Positions 11,179 through 21,147 of a stretch of DNA of 64,000 nt are shown here, piece after piece (position 1 is the first letter of the stretch; every line of letters starts with the position of its first letter). Made by a program: the position numbers and the translations under genes. A model generated the notes under the pieces. The model was not told the DNA's origin. It ran no database searches and worked only from the letters and a program-made list of their open reading frames with translations. This DNA is from Hexactinellida sp. DTS-2022 (lineage: Eukaryota > Porifera > Hexactinellida). Location: contig JAPNXP010000001.1 of the NCBI GenBank assembly GCA_028753945.1, positions 9,290,501-9,354,500 on the forward strand, given 5' to 3'.

Positions 11179-14100
11179 ATGGCTACGAACGGCCCTGGGG
11201 GGGAGTGGGTCCGACTGGAGCAGGAGAGCATGGCGCCCTCTCCGCGGTTCGGCGCAAGTCTGACCACCTGCGGCACTGAGATCCTGCTGTTCGGGGGCTG
11301 CCAGGAGAACAGCTCCGGAGGCATGTGCTACTTCAGCGACCTGTACAGACTGGCCCTCAGACTCACAGCCGACTCGGAGCTCAGCTACAACTGGGAGCTG
11401 GTTCCCGCGACCGGACACGCACCGGCGCCCAGAGAGGGACACTGCGCTTGCTACGTTAACGGTACTATGGAATGTGTTATCTGTACTTTCTTCAATCACA
11501 TTCTTTCAACTTCAGTTGTTAGGAGAACTCTACATTTTCGGAGGAGTCGGCTCAACCGATTTAGGCGGCTCTTTCAGTGGTAAGCAGATCCACTCGTTCT
11601 CTCCCGTCTCGAAGCAATGGTCCGTGTTGGAAGCTCAGGGGTCTACGCCTGAATTCCAGAACATGTCAGCTGTTGTGGTTGGTAACAACATTCTGGCGTT
11701 CGGAGGCGTGAACCAGGGAGTCTCTCAATGCAAGCTGTTTGTTCTGGACACCGAGTCGCTGATCTGGTCCTCTCCCACCTGCACTGGGTTCCTGCCCACC
11801 CCGAGGTACCACCGAGATATAATTGTATAGTCACTGGGACTCCGGGTATATCGAACACAAATCAACTTGAGTTTCCCAGGTTATGATAAGAACTTAAGAA
11901 GTACTAATTTTGAAGTTAATCCCTCTTGTGTTGTACACTAACTAGTGTCTAGTGTATAATACGAACAGATTTCGATTGTCCCCTGGTATGGTTTATACGT
12001 ATTAACGAGAGTCTACTGTATGTTCTAATAGATCCCTTTAAGTAGATGCTTCTTGCATAGTTCAATACTTCTTATCCAAATCCAATATATAGTATATTAT
12101 TTACTTGAATAGTAGCTCCCCCCTCTGAATCGCGTCCATCAAATATTAGTTTATAATCTAGTTATTTAGGATAAAAAGTATATGCATATATGTGTACACA
12201 TAACCTACTATGGTGTACAGTAATACAGTCACACGCGTAGCGCATTATTAATCCAATATAATGAACGGCTCTTCCTATAATTGTACTCCATATCTCCCAC
12301 CGGAGTATCCATGTTAAGACTGATCAAGTCTCCATTATCTCCTGAGCTCTGCACACTGAATCTCGGAGATAGCAGACGGAAATCTAAGCGGTTATTGAGA
12401 GTACAGTTTATGAAACTTTTCATTGAGGCTGCACATACTTCCTTGACCCAGGTGAGTTGGTCAACGATGCATGAAGTAGAGGTTCCCAGGATTTATTTCG
12501 TTCAACCACACCTTGGTAAGGTCCTGTTTCATCCATCCGTTAACAGACATCATCGCCTTTCTCCTTTGAAGGAGTCTAAAGGAGGTCCAGGGACTTTCCT
12601 GAGATAAAATAATTCCGTACATCGTGAACGTACCATTACTATCTAATACCCTCAAAGACAACCATTGGCTACTGTTTTTTCCAGATGCTCGCTGCTAAGC
12701 AGACAGTGCCACAGTTCTTTTCGTAGCCTGTATTCCGTATATGTACCGACTTCGCTCCTACAATGCGGGCGTGTTATCACCTGGCGTGTCGAGCCAGTCT
12801 GCCGTCTCGTCCATGTTAATTTCATCAGGTAGATAGTTTTAATACAGTCGACTCCGCTTAATAGAGCTAGAGCCACCTCGGGACCAGGTTTTTTTGACCC
12901 AATTAAGCGGAGAAACCGATTAACCAGTGACTCTATTAAGCGGAGTTGACTGTATATGGATACCATAGACCGCACGTATAGAGTGAATTCTCCAACCTAG
13001 ACATGATTAATCGGGTACTGGCCAATGCGTGCTTCTTTAGTGTGGTAAGGTACTCGTCCGGACTACACGCGTTCTTACAACCTGCACTCGGGAATGCGGC
13101 GGCAGTGGCGTCGAACTTTCCAATTTTCGGAAAATCATGCTGGGGCGAATTATGAAATTTTTTAAATTTCACCTAGTATAAAACATATTTTCCGAAAAGT
13201 TGTTTTACCTATTGTGTAACTTTTCTTTTGATAAAAATTTCCCGCTAAATCGCTATCTATTAAACTTTCTGACACATCACATACATTGCATTCCAGGGGT
13301 TGGGTTGGTTAACCGAACTGATGCTACGGTTACAATTCGATTTCTCGCCACGGTTAACCGGTTAACCGCCCATCCTATTCAATACAATAAATCCTTTATA
13401 CAAATTTGATTCTGCTACAGAATAAGACTCAGCTGTATAAAGTATAACCGCATAAGGGTACATTTCGAGCTTTAGGTAAATTTAAATAAATGTTGTCTAA
13501 GAAAATTTATTAAGTGATGATAAGAAATGGATTTAGGACTAACATATTCTGATAAAATTCACAAATTTTAATACTTTATACATTAATTTCCCAATAACGC
13601 TGCTGATATTCAACAGACCTGCTAACTGGTTAATAAAATATCTAACCGTTAACCGACGTCAGTAACGGTTAACCGGTTAGCCGGTTAACCGAATCCAGCC
13701 TTGTACATTCTTTAACTTAACATGTTATAAACGTAATATGTTATAAACGTAACATGTTACAAACGTAACATGTTACAAACATAACATGTTATAAACGTAA
13801 CATGTTACAAACATAACATGTTATAAACGTAACATGTTACAAACGTAACATGTTACAAACATAACATGTTACAAACATAACATGTTACAAACGTAACATG
13901 TTACAAACGTAACATGTTACAAACGTAACATGTTACAAACATAACATGTTACAAACGTAACATGTTATAAACGTAACATGTTACAAACGTAACATGTTAC
14001 AAACGTAACATGTTACAAACCTAACATGTTACAAACATAACATGTTACAAACATAACATGTTACAAACGTAACATGTTATAAACATAACATGTTACAAAC

Positions 14101-17100
14101 GTAACATGTTATAAACATAACATGTTACAAACATAACATGTTACAAACATAACATGTTACAAACATAACATGTTACAAACGTAACATGTTATAAACGTAA
14201 CATGTTACAAACGTAACATGTTACAAACGTAACATGTTATAAACATAACATGTTACAAACGTAACATGTTATAAACGTAACATGTTACAAACGTAACATG
14301 TTATAAACATAACATGTTACAAACGTAACATGTTATAAACATAACATGTTACAAACGTAACATGTTACAAACATAACATGTTACAAACATAACATGTTAT
14401 AAACGTAACATGTTACAAACATAACATGTTATAAACGTAACATGTGTTACAAACATATTATATACAGAGCCCTTTATTGTACACAGAGCCCTTTATTGTA
14501 CACAGAGCCCTTTATTGTACACAGAGCCCTTTATTGTACACAGGGTATGTTAAATCGAAGAATATCGAAATGGGTGACTTCCCTGAAGACACGTGCTCAG
14601 ATGGTGAAATGTGATAGTTCGCTCTTGTGTGCTAACGAGCAACTTTAATTTTCCTCTTGAGAGGCTATAAAACTAATACAACTGCTAGGTCTATCTTCTA
14701 TTGTTCTAAATGTAGTCTTGAATTTCACTCTATTCTCGTATTGTTGCAACTCATTTGACAAGGTATTAATTATATTATGGTTGATAGTGATGCTAAATTG
14801 CTAATCAAAGTCTTTATATCAGTGGTTCCCAACCTGGGGTGCATGAACCCCTTGGGGGTGCACGGGACACGTCTCGGGGCTGCACGAGACAAGGAGTGGA
14901 GTGAATATTGAGCATTTTAAAATAAAGTTTTTTAAATATAGTTATAATCTACAAGTTAAATTCTGTTTACTCGACTATATTGATTTATTACTATTGTGTT
15001 CTGTAGGTTACCCGACGCTTTTTCAAAGAGGGCTTGATCCGTACTGGTCCATTTACCACAACCTACCTTTGCCTCATAATTTTATCCTCCCTAATATCAG
15101 CAAAATATTGTTGTCATAAATTGTTAGTACTGTTGTATGATATTTTAAAATCCTCTTGACCCCAGAAAATTTTTCTCGCTCGCTCGCTTCCCTCGTCTAT
15201 AAATATATGTATGTATACTTAGATTAACCTTGTGATATTATTACATACTGACGCTTTTCATCCTAATGAGACCATATGATGTTCACCCCCCATCCTGTTG
15301 CTATAATCGATGCCCTTGTCAATAGAATCCTTCAGACTTAGGTATGTCCTGGGAGTGCACCACCAAATTTTCGGGTATCAGGGGGTTCACGAGTTAAAAA
15401 AGGTTGGGAACAACTGCTTTATATCAGTTAACTTGTATCATAACCTAACATGTTAGAAATATTAGAATTTTAACCAAGGTTGAAACCGAATACTGATATA
15501 TTTGGTTGGTTTGTATTAAGTAGAGTTCGCTTATTATGAAGTCTCTTTATTATGAACACAATTTTTGGTCCCTGAATGTTCATAATAAAGAACCTGACTG
15601 TATTTGTATTCGGCAGTGAATAATACAGACATTTGTAATACGCCTAAATCACAAATTAATGTTGCGGTATAGGAAAAGATTCCTATTTTTCGCGCTCCTA
15701 ATTAATATTTTTCGTAAATCTTACTCCAAAAGAGCGTCTCGCGCACTTGGATAATTCCCTGGTATTCGGTAGTCGTAGCAAATATTATCAGTTTTTGTAT
15801 TCGGTTGACGTAACCGAATATTATCAGTATTCGTATTCAGTTGACGTAACCGAATATTATCAGTATTCGTATTCGGTTACTCAACCAAATATTAGTATTC
15901 GTATTCGGTAGGGCAACTATTCATGAATACTGATATTCGGTTCGAGCGGTTTCAACCTTGATTTTAACATGTTTTAAAAAAAAACATGTTTTTAAAAAAA
16001 CATGTTTAAATTAAAACATGTTTAAATTAAAACATGTTTAAAAAAAAACATGTTTAAAAAAAAACATGTTTAAATAAAAACATGTTTAAATTAAAACATG
16101 TTTAAAAAAAAACATGTTTAAATAAAAACATGTTTAAATTAAAACATGTTTAAATTAAAACATGTTTAAAAAAAAACATGTTTAAAAAAAAACATGTTTA
16201 AAAAAAAACATGTTTAAGTATAAACATGTTTAAATTAAAACATGTTTTAAAAAAAACATGTTTAAATTAAAACATGTTTAAATTAAAACATGTTTAAAAA
16301 AAAACATGTTTAAAAAAAAACATGTTTAAAAAAAAACATGTTTAAATTAAAACATGTTTAAAAAAAAACATGTTTAAAAAAAAACATGTTTAAAAAAAAA
16401 CATGTTTAAATTTAAACATGTTTTAAAAAAAACATGTTTAAATTAAAACATGTTTTTAAAAAAACATGTTGAAAAAAAACATGTTTAAATTAAAACATGT
16501 TTAAAAAAAAACATGTTTTAAAAAAAACATGTTTAAAAAAAAACAGTTTAAAAAAAAACATGTTTAAATTAAAACATGTTTAAAATAAAATATGATTTCG
16601 GTATTAGCGGAATTTTCCTTATATTCGTTATAACATTTTCCTGATCACACTTAGAGAAGATAACCTCCTTGTCTCGTTTTCGACCTTTGACCTTACCACT
16701 TAGACGTTTCTTCTTACTGGAAGTGACTCCTTCGTGGGAATCATTTCTCTAACTTCCTCTTGTTGTCGGTCAACTCCCGGATTCGTTTCACGTTATTAAT
16801 TAAGTGATGGATGACCGACAATCTTAATAACAAATTGTACATGATTTTAAATGATGCAAGCAACTTTGTTGGGTATCATGAATTTTGTTGAATTGTGTAT
16901 TTTGTAATATTTTATGCAACATCGTTGCACCATGTGTGCTATCTAGTACATCATGTGGTGCATGGTGGGCTTAAAATACACAGAATTCCACGGTTGCAGT
17001 TTATAATATTATCTGTTGTATCAGTTCGCCATTCAGCAGTGCTTAGAGGAGATACGAAATAATTCCTTTGCTATTTATTTTACAGATGTGACCATTCAAG

Positions 17101-18092
17101 CGCTGTCCTCGGACAGAAGATGTATGTGTTCGGAGGCAGTGCCAGCAGCAGCCTGCTACTGAACGACCTTTGTGTCTTGGATACAGAATCGCTAGAATGG
17201 AATCCCGTTCCAATCTCCGGACTCCTGCCCGACTCGAGAGAGTACTGCTCCCTCACTGCGATGGGAGACCGGTACCTTCTTCTTTTCGGCGGGTTTGTAT
17301 CTTCCAACCGCAGCGGACAGGAACAGCTGAGCTGCTCGGACACATTTGCCATAGACCTGTCTATCCCGTCCCCTGTCTGGACGCAGATGGCGCCGGGAGG
17401 GGCACACGCCCCCTCCCCCAGGTACAGCCACTCTGCCGTGGCGGTACTCAACTTCCTGCTAGTGTTCGGGGGCATGGGGGAGTCCACAGACTTTAATGAT
17501 TTGTGGGCGTTTAGGTGAGCACAGACTCGGATTAGTTATTAGTATAGACTCTACTACTCATTTCCCCTGTAGGGTTAATATTCCGCACGAACAGCTGATC
17601 GGGTACTTCCCCACGCTGCCCCCTCCCACGCACTACCCCTCCCTGCTGCCCTCCCTCGCCCAGCACCCGCCGCCCATCCGCATAGAGAGAGCCACGGCGC
17701 CGGCGGAGGTGCAGGAGCTGCAGCAGGCGCTGCTGACGCGAGTGGCGCAGCTGTTCGCGGGGCTGGGGGAGCAGGCCGGCTGGCTGGAGGAGGAGAGGGC
17801 CCGCGTGCGCGCCGAGCGGGAGCTCGTGACCGGGGACCGGAAGCAGCTGCTGAGCGAGGTCAGCGAGAAGAAGAAGGAAGTCGAGAATATAATCCAGTCC
17901 CACAAGAAGAGTAACGAGGATTGGATCCGCCTCCGGTGCCACGAGAACGACGCGACGCGCAAGGAGCTGAACAAGCAGAGACGGGCCCTGGAGGAGGGGC
18001 GCGAGGAGCTCGCGCGGAGAGAGAAGGAGTGCCAGGAGAAGAGCCAGCAGCTGGCTGGGTTCATGGACCAGTTTGAGAAACTCAAATCATGA
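11179..18092 (+). CDS. Kelch-repeat protein with C-terminal coiled coil, four exons
   Basis: Exons 11179-11461, 11523-11805, 17086-17514 and 17573-18092 join in phase to 504 residues. An in-frame ATG at 11167 is an alternative start. About six kelch blades are visible through the repeated (I/L/V)(L/Y)xFGG followed by a conserved W: LLFGG, LYIFGGV, ILAFGGV, MYVFGGS, LLLFGGF, LLVFGGM. After residue 330 comes a Pro-rich linker, then a long charged coiled coil rich in E, R, K and Q. Kelch propellers bind proteins, and the coiled coil suggests oligomerisation or scaffolding. The architecture recalls kelch/coiled-coil proteins rather than BTB-kelch adaptors, since no BTB or BACK domain is seen. Intron 2 is 5280 bp and repeat-filled, while introns 1 and 3 are about 60 bp. 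Exact orthologue unknown. Confidence 0.88.
11832..12017. mobile_element. Decayed TA-type MITE
   Basis: The left CACTGGGACTCCGGGTATAT and the inverse of the right end, CAGTAGACTCTCGTTAATAC, are recognisably similar, and TA follows the right end. Mutated termini make this tentative. Confidence 0.4.
12229..12842 (-). pseudogene. Degenerate pogo/Tigger-type DDE transposase fragment
   Basis: Read on the minus strand from 12842 down, the sequence encodes MDETADWLDTPGDNT, then IYGIQATKRTVALSA, NGWMKQDLTKVWLNE, and after a stop and frame change VDQLTWVKEVCAASM. This order matches the DDE_1 (pogo/Tigger/CENP-B-like) transposase core, including the first catalytic Asp in the DET motif and the conserved GWM block. 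In-frame stops interrupt it and a 108-bp MITE sits just upstream at 12845-12952. A further open stretch at 12955-13172 on the same strand may be the N-terminal part. No intact protein is possible. Confidence 0.72.
12845..12952. mobile_element. TA-flanked MITE, 108 bp (CAGTCGACTCCGC family)
   Basis: Left CAGTCGACTCCGCTTAATAG and right CTATTAAGCGGAGTTGACTG are inverted repeats with TA on both sides. It is inserted next to or within the transposase remnant. A longer relative lies at 32197-32367. Confidence 0.85.
13294..13703. mobile_element. hAT-like element with GGTTAACCG termini
   Basis: The left end CAGGGGTTGGGTTGGTTAAC and the inverse of the right end, CAAGGCTGGATTCGGTTAAC, are related, and subterminal GGTTAACCGGTTAACC palindromes cluster at both ends. 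The flanking 8-mers match only partly. A similar cluster is at 27820-27900. Confidence 0.5.
13719..14457. repeat. Minisatellite A: about 46 copies of a 16-bp unit
   Basis: The consensus is AACATGTTAYAAACRT. Variation is almost wholly C/T at position 10 and G/A at position 15, so the copies are highly uniform. Each unit contains the 8-bp palindrome AACATGTT. The array lies inside the large kelch intron. Confidence 0.97.
14464..14543. repeat. Four copies of a 19-bp tandem repeat
   Basis: ACAGAGCCCTTTATTGTAC repeats four times directly after minisatellite A, with a partial fifth copy. It creates a repetitive open frame that is not a gene. Confidence 0.95.
14820..15416. mobile_element. hAT-type element, 597 bp
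   Basis: The left end is CAGTGGTTCCCAACCTGGGG and the right end AGGTTGGGAACAACTG. An exact 8-bp duplication, CTTTATAT, lies at 14812-14819 and 15417-15424. GGGGTGCACGG-type sequence is present near both ends. No transposase frame was recognised. Confidence 0.88.
15475..15960. mobile_element. hAT-type element, 486 bp, with nested relics
   Basis: The left end CAAGGTTGAAACCGAATACT and the right end GCGGTTTCAACCTTG are inverse. An exact 8-bp duplication, ATTTTAAC, lies at 15467-15474 and 15961-15968. Inside are the right half of a CAGTCAGGT-family MITE (15525-15601), an inverse copy of the KMT2E-intron repeat (15640-15765) and several direct repeats of GTATTCGGTTGACGTAACCG. It ends exactly where minisatellite B begins. 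Confidence 0.82.
15966..16590. repeat. Minisatellite B: about 39 copies of a 16-bp unit
   Basis: The units are ACATGTTTAAAWWAAA, mostly with an A8 or AAATTAAA second half, at a strict 16-bp period. All but one unit keep the AACATGTT or AAACATGTTT palindrome, and one unit near 16545 has lost it by deletion. The period and core equal those of minisatellite A 1.5 kb upstream, but the spacer differs. Confidence 0.95.
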
Positions 18093-18186
18093 TGCATAGT
18101 CACAAACATCAATATAATAACACTACCAATATTTCGTATTTTAATTATTATCCCGATTCAAATTTATATTATTTTAAGGGAATCCT

Positions 18187-18347
18187 TATATAGAGCTGAG
18201 CTTTGTAGAGTTCAGATTTTATCCCATACTAAAAGCCCAGGCTTACTTTCTAAAGGTCAATTTCGAACTCTGGAAAAAAACTGACCTTTCTCAGTGCATG
18301 AATACACATAGTGAAAAACTGAACTCTACAAAGCTCAGCTCTATATA
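18187..18347. mobile_element. MITE, 161 bp, with perfect 29-bp terminal inverted repeats
   Basis: The first 29 bp (beginning TATATAGAGCTGAGC, 18187-18215) are the exact reverse complement of 18319-18347. The centre also contains an inverted AAGGTCA/TGACCTT pair. It sits between the kelch gene and the next gene and takes up about half of that 343-bp gap. Confidence 0.88.
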
Positions 18348-18435
18348 AGTAATTTCTTATTTTATTTTAATAACCCAGTTAGAAATATATATATACCGCA
18401 TTCTTTTCATTGACATTGGTAACATTTCTATAGAC

Positions 18436-19812
18436 ATGTCTCGCCTCAGTCCTCGCCAGGCCCAGCTGTGGACAAGCGACAGTTCCTCTGACGACAGCTC
18501 CTACTCAGAGGCGCCGCCTCGGAAAGCTAACCCCGGGCTCTCCCTCTACCGGCGGGAGCTGACAGAGAAGCGGATTGAGATCTCAGAGCTGAGGGAGCAG
18601 CTGAGCTCAGCCAGGGAGGATAATCTCCGTTTGGAGAGAGCGCTTGCGATGCGACAGCTGACCAGCCACGAGGTAGAGTCGGACCTGAGAGAGGCGCTAG
18701 GCAGACTCAGTGCGGGAGGGGGGACACGCAGAAGAGACGGCTCCTCCTCTCGATTGAGTGCCTACAGGCCAGAAGTGCCTCCTCGCCTCGGGCGGTACCA
18801 GGAACCTGTCCCCTCTATTGACAGGAGGTACCTCACAGAAGGTATGTTCTGGTTATACTCAATATTACATGCACAACTCAATATTAAATGTACAGTAGAA
18901 TTCGGTTATAACGTACAGTGGTGTTCACGTAATAGCAAGTCGATTTTGCACGAAATTTGGTTGCTAATAGGCGAACTTGCTATTAGGGGAACAGAATTAA
19001 CATTAACTGCTCACTTGGGGACTGAAAATATCTTGCTAATAGAGTAATATAATACGTATTGCTATTAGGCGAACTGTACACCCTCGGGAATGGGAAAATA
19101 AGTACGTATTACCGAGTGTACGTACTAACCGAATTTACGCTATATAGAAATACCTACATTATTTACTTTAGTACGTACTAAGTTTACTAACCCAGGTACG
19201 TTATAACCGAGTTTTGCTATATTTCTAGACATCACTTACAGCAGGCCCTCACAGCCCACAAGAGAGCTCGAATTGGTGAAGCCTCTCACCTACCGCAAGA
19301 GGACCGTGGTCCCCGGCCGGTGGATAACGCACACCCCCTACGAGGGTAACCAGTACGGACTGTTCCAGCAGCAGCAGATGAGAGGCAAGCACGTGACGCA
19401 GCCCAGCAAGAGGGACCTCGTGGCTAAGAGGCGTCCGAGAGACAAGTATGTTCTCAGCCACCAGCAGGCTACTCCTGACGGGTCGCATCTAGTTACCACT
19501 CTGTACAAAGGGAATGTCAATCCAACCCGCAGTGGGGGCGCGCAGGTCCGCTTCACTGAAACAGAAGTGCTCCACCAGCAACAAGAGGCCCTGGGGCTCG
19601 CAACAGAGCCAGCCATGCAGAAACAGGCGAAGCCAGCTGAGTACAGATTTGCGACTGTGAAAGATGTGGGGAATAAAAGGAGTTTATTTCCAAATAAGGT
19701 GTTCGGTGGTAAAACGAGGATACCCAAAGCCTCGGAGCACAAGGTTAGATTTGCTACAAAGAAAGATATGGACACACCCACGCGACAGACATGGTACAAA
19801 GGAATGGTATAA
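18436..19812 (+). CDS. Unrecognised basic protein, 329 residues, two exons
   Basis: Exons 18436-18841 and 19229-19812 join in phase (G+AC gives Asp). The N-terminus is Ser-rich (SDSSSDDSSYSE), residues 40-80 form a likely coiled coil (LTEKRIEISELREQLSSARE), then comes an Arg/Ser-rich stretch. The second exon has repeated short motifs such as YRFATVKDV, VRFATKKDM, YGLFQQQQM and TWYKG spaced through a basic, Pro/Gln-rich chain. Short repeated basic motifs of this kind occur in microtubule-associated ciliary proteins, but no family is claimed. An acceptor-like TTTCTATAG ends two bases before the ATG. The intron is almost filled by nested MITEs. Confidence 0.8.
18893..19220. mobile_element. MITE with a second MITE nested inside, filling an intron
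   Basis: The outer left end is CAGTAGAATTCGGTTATAAC and the outer right end is the decayed inverse, GTTATAACCGAGTTTTGC. Inside, CAGTGGTGTTCACGTAATAG starts at 18916 and ends GCTATTAGGCGAACTG at 19076 with TA on both sides. The outer right end lies only a few bases from the splice acceptor at 19228. Confidence 0.68.
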
Positions 19813-20433
19813 TGTGTTAAATACAGGAGATTGTATATACTTGCTTTGATTTCTTATTTGTGTATAATATCGAATGGTAACCCAATCGAACGTCTGTATT
19901 CTTCTTTTCAGCTCAATTCAGCAAAATTTGTACTATCGTGTAAAATATTCGAATTATGTCTGCATTATATACTGTATCATTTGTGTATATTTTGTTTGTT
20001 GGATGTTGTAATAAATAATTTATTTGCGAATATGTATGTTTTCTTAAATTATTTCAAGGGTTAGGGATAAGGACACTTCGCTACACGACAATTCCGCATA
20101 CTACTAACGCATCGAAAGCAACAGAACCCATCTCGATTGAGATTAGTGCCAATATAGAGATTATGCATATAATGTTACAGATCCACATCAATCTCTTTTA
20201 TTCTGAACATTCAAGGATAAAAATCTTAGTCATAAAAAAGAGAGTTCATAAAAAGCGAACTCAACCTAATACAAACCCTATATAAGTTATAAAATTGGGA
20301 CTATAGGGCTCGTTTATAATAATAAAACTTCTTATTAAACAGACGAAAATTGTTATCATAACAGCTCCTTCTATACAAATATTACAAATAGTTCTTAACT
20401 AATCGACAAGAAATAAATAGATTTGAGTGTGCA
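19813..20433. other. Intergenic region with an inverted MITE relic
   Basis: A likely poly(A) signal (AATAAA) lies at about 20010. From about 20190 to 20350 there is an inverse, mutated copy of the CAGTCAGGT-family element (GTTCATAA..., GGGACTATAGGGC, CGTTTATAAT). A TAG at 20420 is 13 bp before the TFAM start. Confidence 0.5.
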
Positions 20434-21147
20434 ATGAGAACGGTTAAACTTTTCTCATTTGCTCGTCTCCTATTCAGCATACGCCCTCCCAGTCCCAACC
20501 CCTCCTCTGCGTGTTTTCTACTGCCCCCCAAGTTAATACACCAGAGTTCTATCCTCACAGCTCCGATCGAGAAACGCCCTCCTTGTCCTTTCGCTCGCTT
20601 CGTCAAAGAAATGTACCACGAGGTTTCTCAACTGGAGGAAAAGGCTAAGACTCCCAGGGTGATAGAAATGCTAGCCAATAAGTGGAAGGTCATGACAGAG
20701 GGGGAGAAGGAGAGGTATACGCTTGACTATCAAGAAGATAGGAGAGAGTGGGTGAAGAATTACGAGAATTCCACGGAAGAAGAGAAGGTAGCTTTCGCGC
20801 AGAAAAGAATATTGAAGAAAGAAAAAAAAATAAAGCGTGCAAGTATTAAAAAGAAGAAACTGAATTCAGACCCAAGGGAGAATTTTAAAAAGATAAACTC
20901 AATGTCTATTTTTAACTACGAACGCTACTACACATTACGCAGAGAGTTCCCAGCTCTCAAGCAGCAGGATCTATTCAAGCTGTTGGTGCATGAGTGGAAG
21001 AATCTCCCTCCGAGTACAAAGGAACGCTACCAGAAATTGTCAGCTGCAATGCGGGCTAAAGCTTCGGAGAACATGCTTGTATACACATTTATGGAGCTAT
21101 ACGATGAGTGCTACATCGCCCGGCCCGGAGAGAGTTTATATTATTAA
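20434..21147 (+). CDS. TFAM: Mitochondrial transcription factor A-like, two HMG boxes
   Basis: A single exon of 237 residues, near the human TFAM length of about 246. The first 40 residues are basic and hydrophobic with almost no acidic residues, as in a mitochondrial presequence. HMG box A covers about residues 47-112 (PCPFARFVKEM, LANKWKVMTEGEKERY), a Lys-rich linker follows (about 115-145), and box B covers about 150-215 (FNYERYYTLRREFPALK, LVHEWKNLPPSTKERYQKL). Two HMG boxes joined by a basic linker behind a targeting peptide define TFAM, which bends and packages mtDNA and activates its transcription. The C-terminal tail is short. Poly(A)-like AATAAA lies near 21195. Divergence is high, so another mitochondrial HMG protein is the only alternative. 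Confidence 0.85.
   Translation: MRTVKLFSFARLLFSIRPPSPNPSSACFLLPPKLIHQSSILTAPIEKRPPCPFARFVKEMYHEVSQLEEKAKTPRVIEMLANKWKVMTEGEKERYTLDYQEDRREWVKNYENSTEEEKVAFAQKRILKKEKKIKRASIKKKKLNSDPRENFKKINSMSIFNYERYYTLRREFPALKQQDLFKLLVHEWKNLPPSTKERYQKLSAAMRAKASENMLVYTFMELYDECYIARPGESLYY

Larger units (their letters stand above)
11806..17085 (+). other. 5.3-kb repeat-filled intron of the kelch gene
   Basis: Donor AG|GTACC at 11805 and acceptor TTTTACAG ending at 17085 join mid-codon (AG+A gives Arg), restoring the kelch pattern at the junction (PTPR-CDHSSAVLGQ). All DNA in between is mobile elements, a dead transposase and minisatellites, listed separately. The stretch 16600-17085 holds only AT-rich sequence and a TTGCACCATG...TGGTGGGCTTAA segment resembling the TTAA element at 51.7 kb. 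Confidence 0.85.

Noticed and set aside
12229-12661. Plus- and minus-strand open frames of 60-110 codons
   Set aside because: They are fragments or shadows of a broken transposase, not separate genes.
13719-14457. CRISPR-like regular repeat array
   Set aside because: The unit is 16 bp with no unique spacers, and the setting is an animal intron, so it is a minisatellite.
15966-16590. Functional p53-family binding array
   Set aside because: Each unit fits the loose half-site consensus, but the match follows from a simple palindrome in an A-rich repeat and nothing else supports it. Mentioned only as a pattern.
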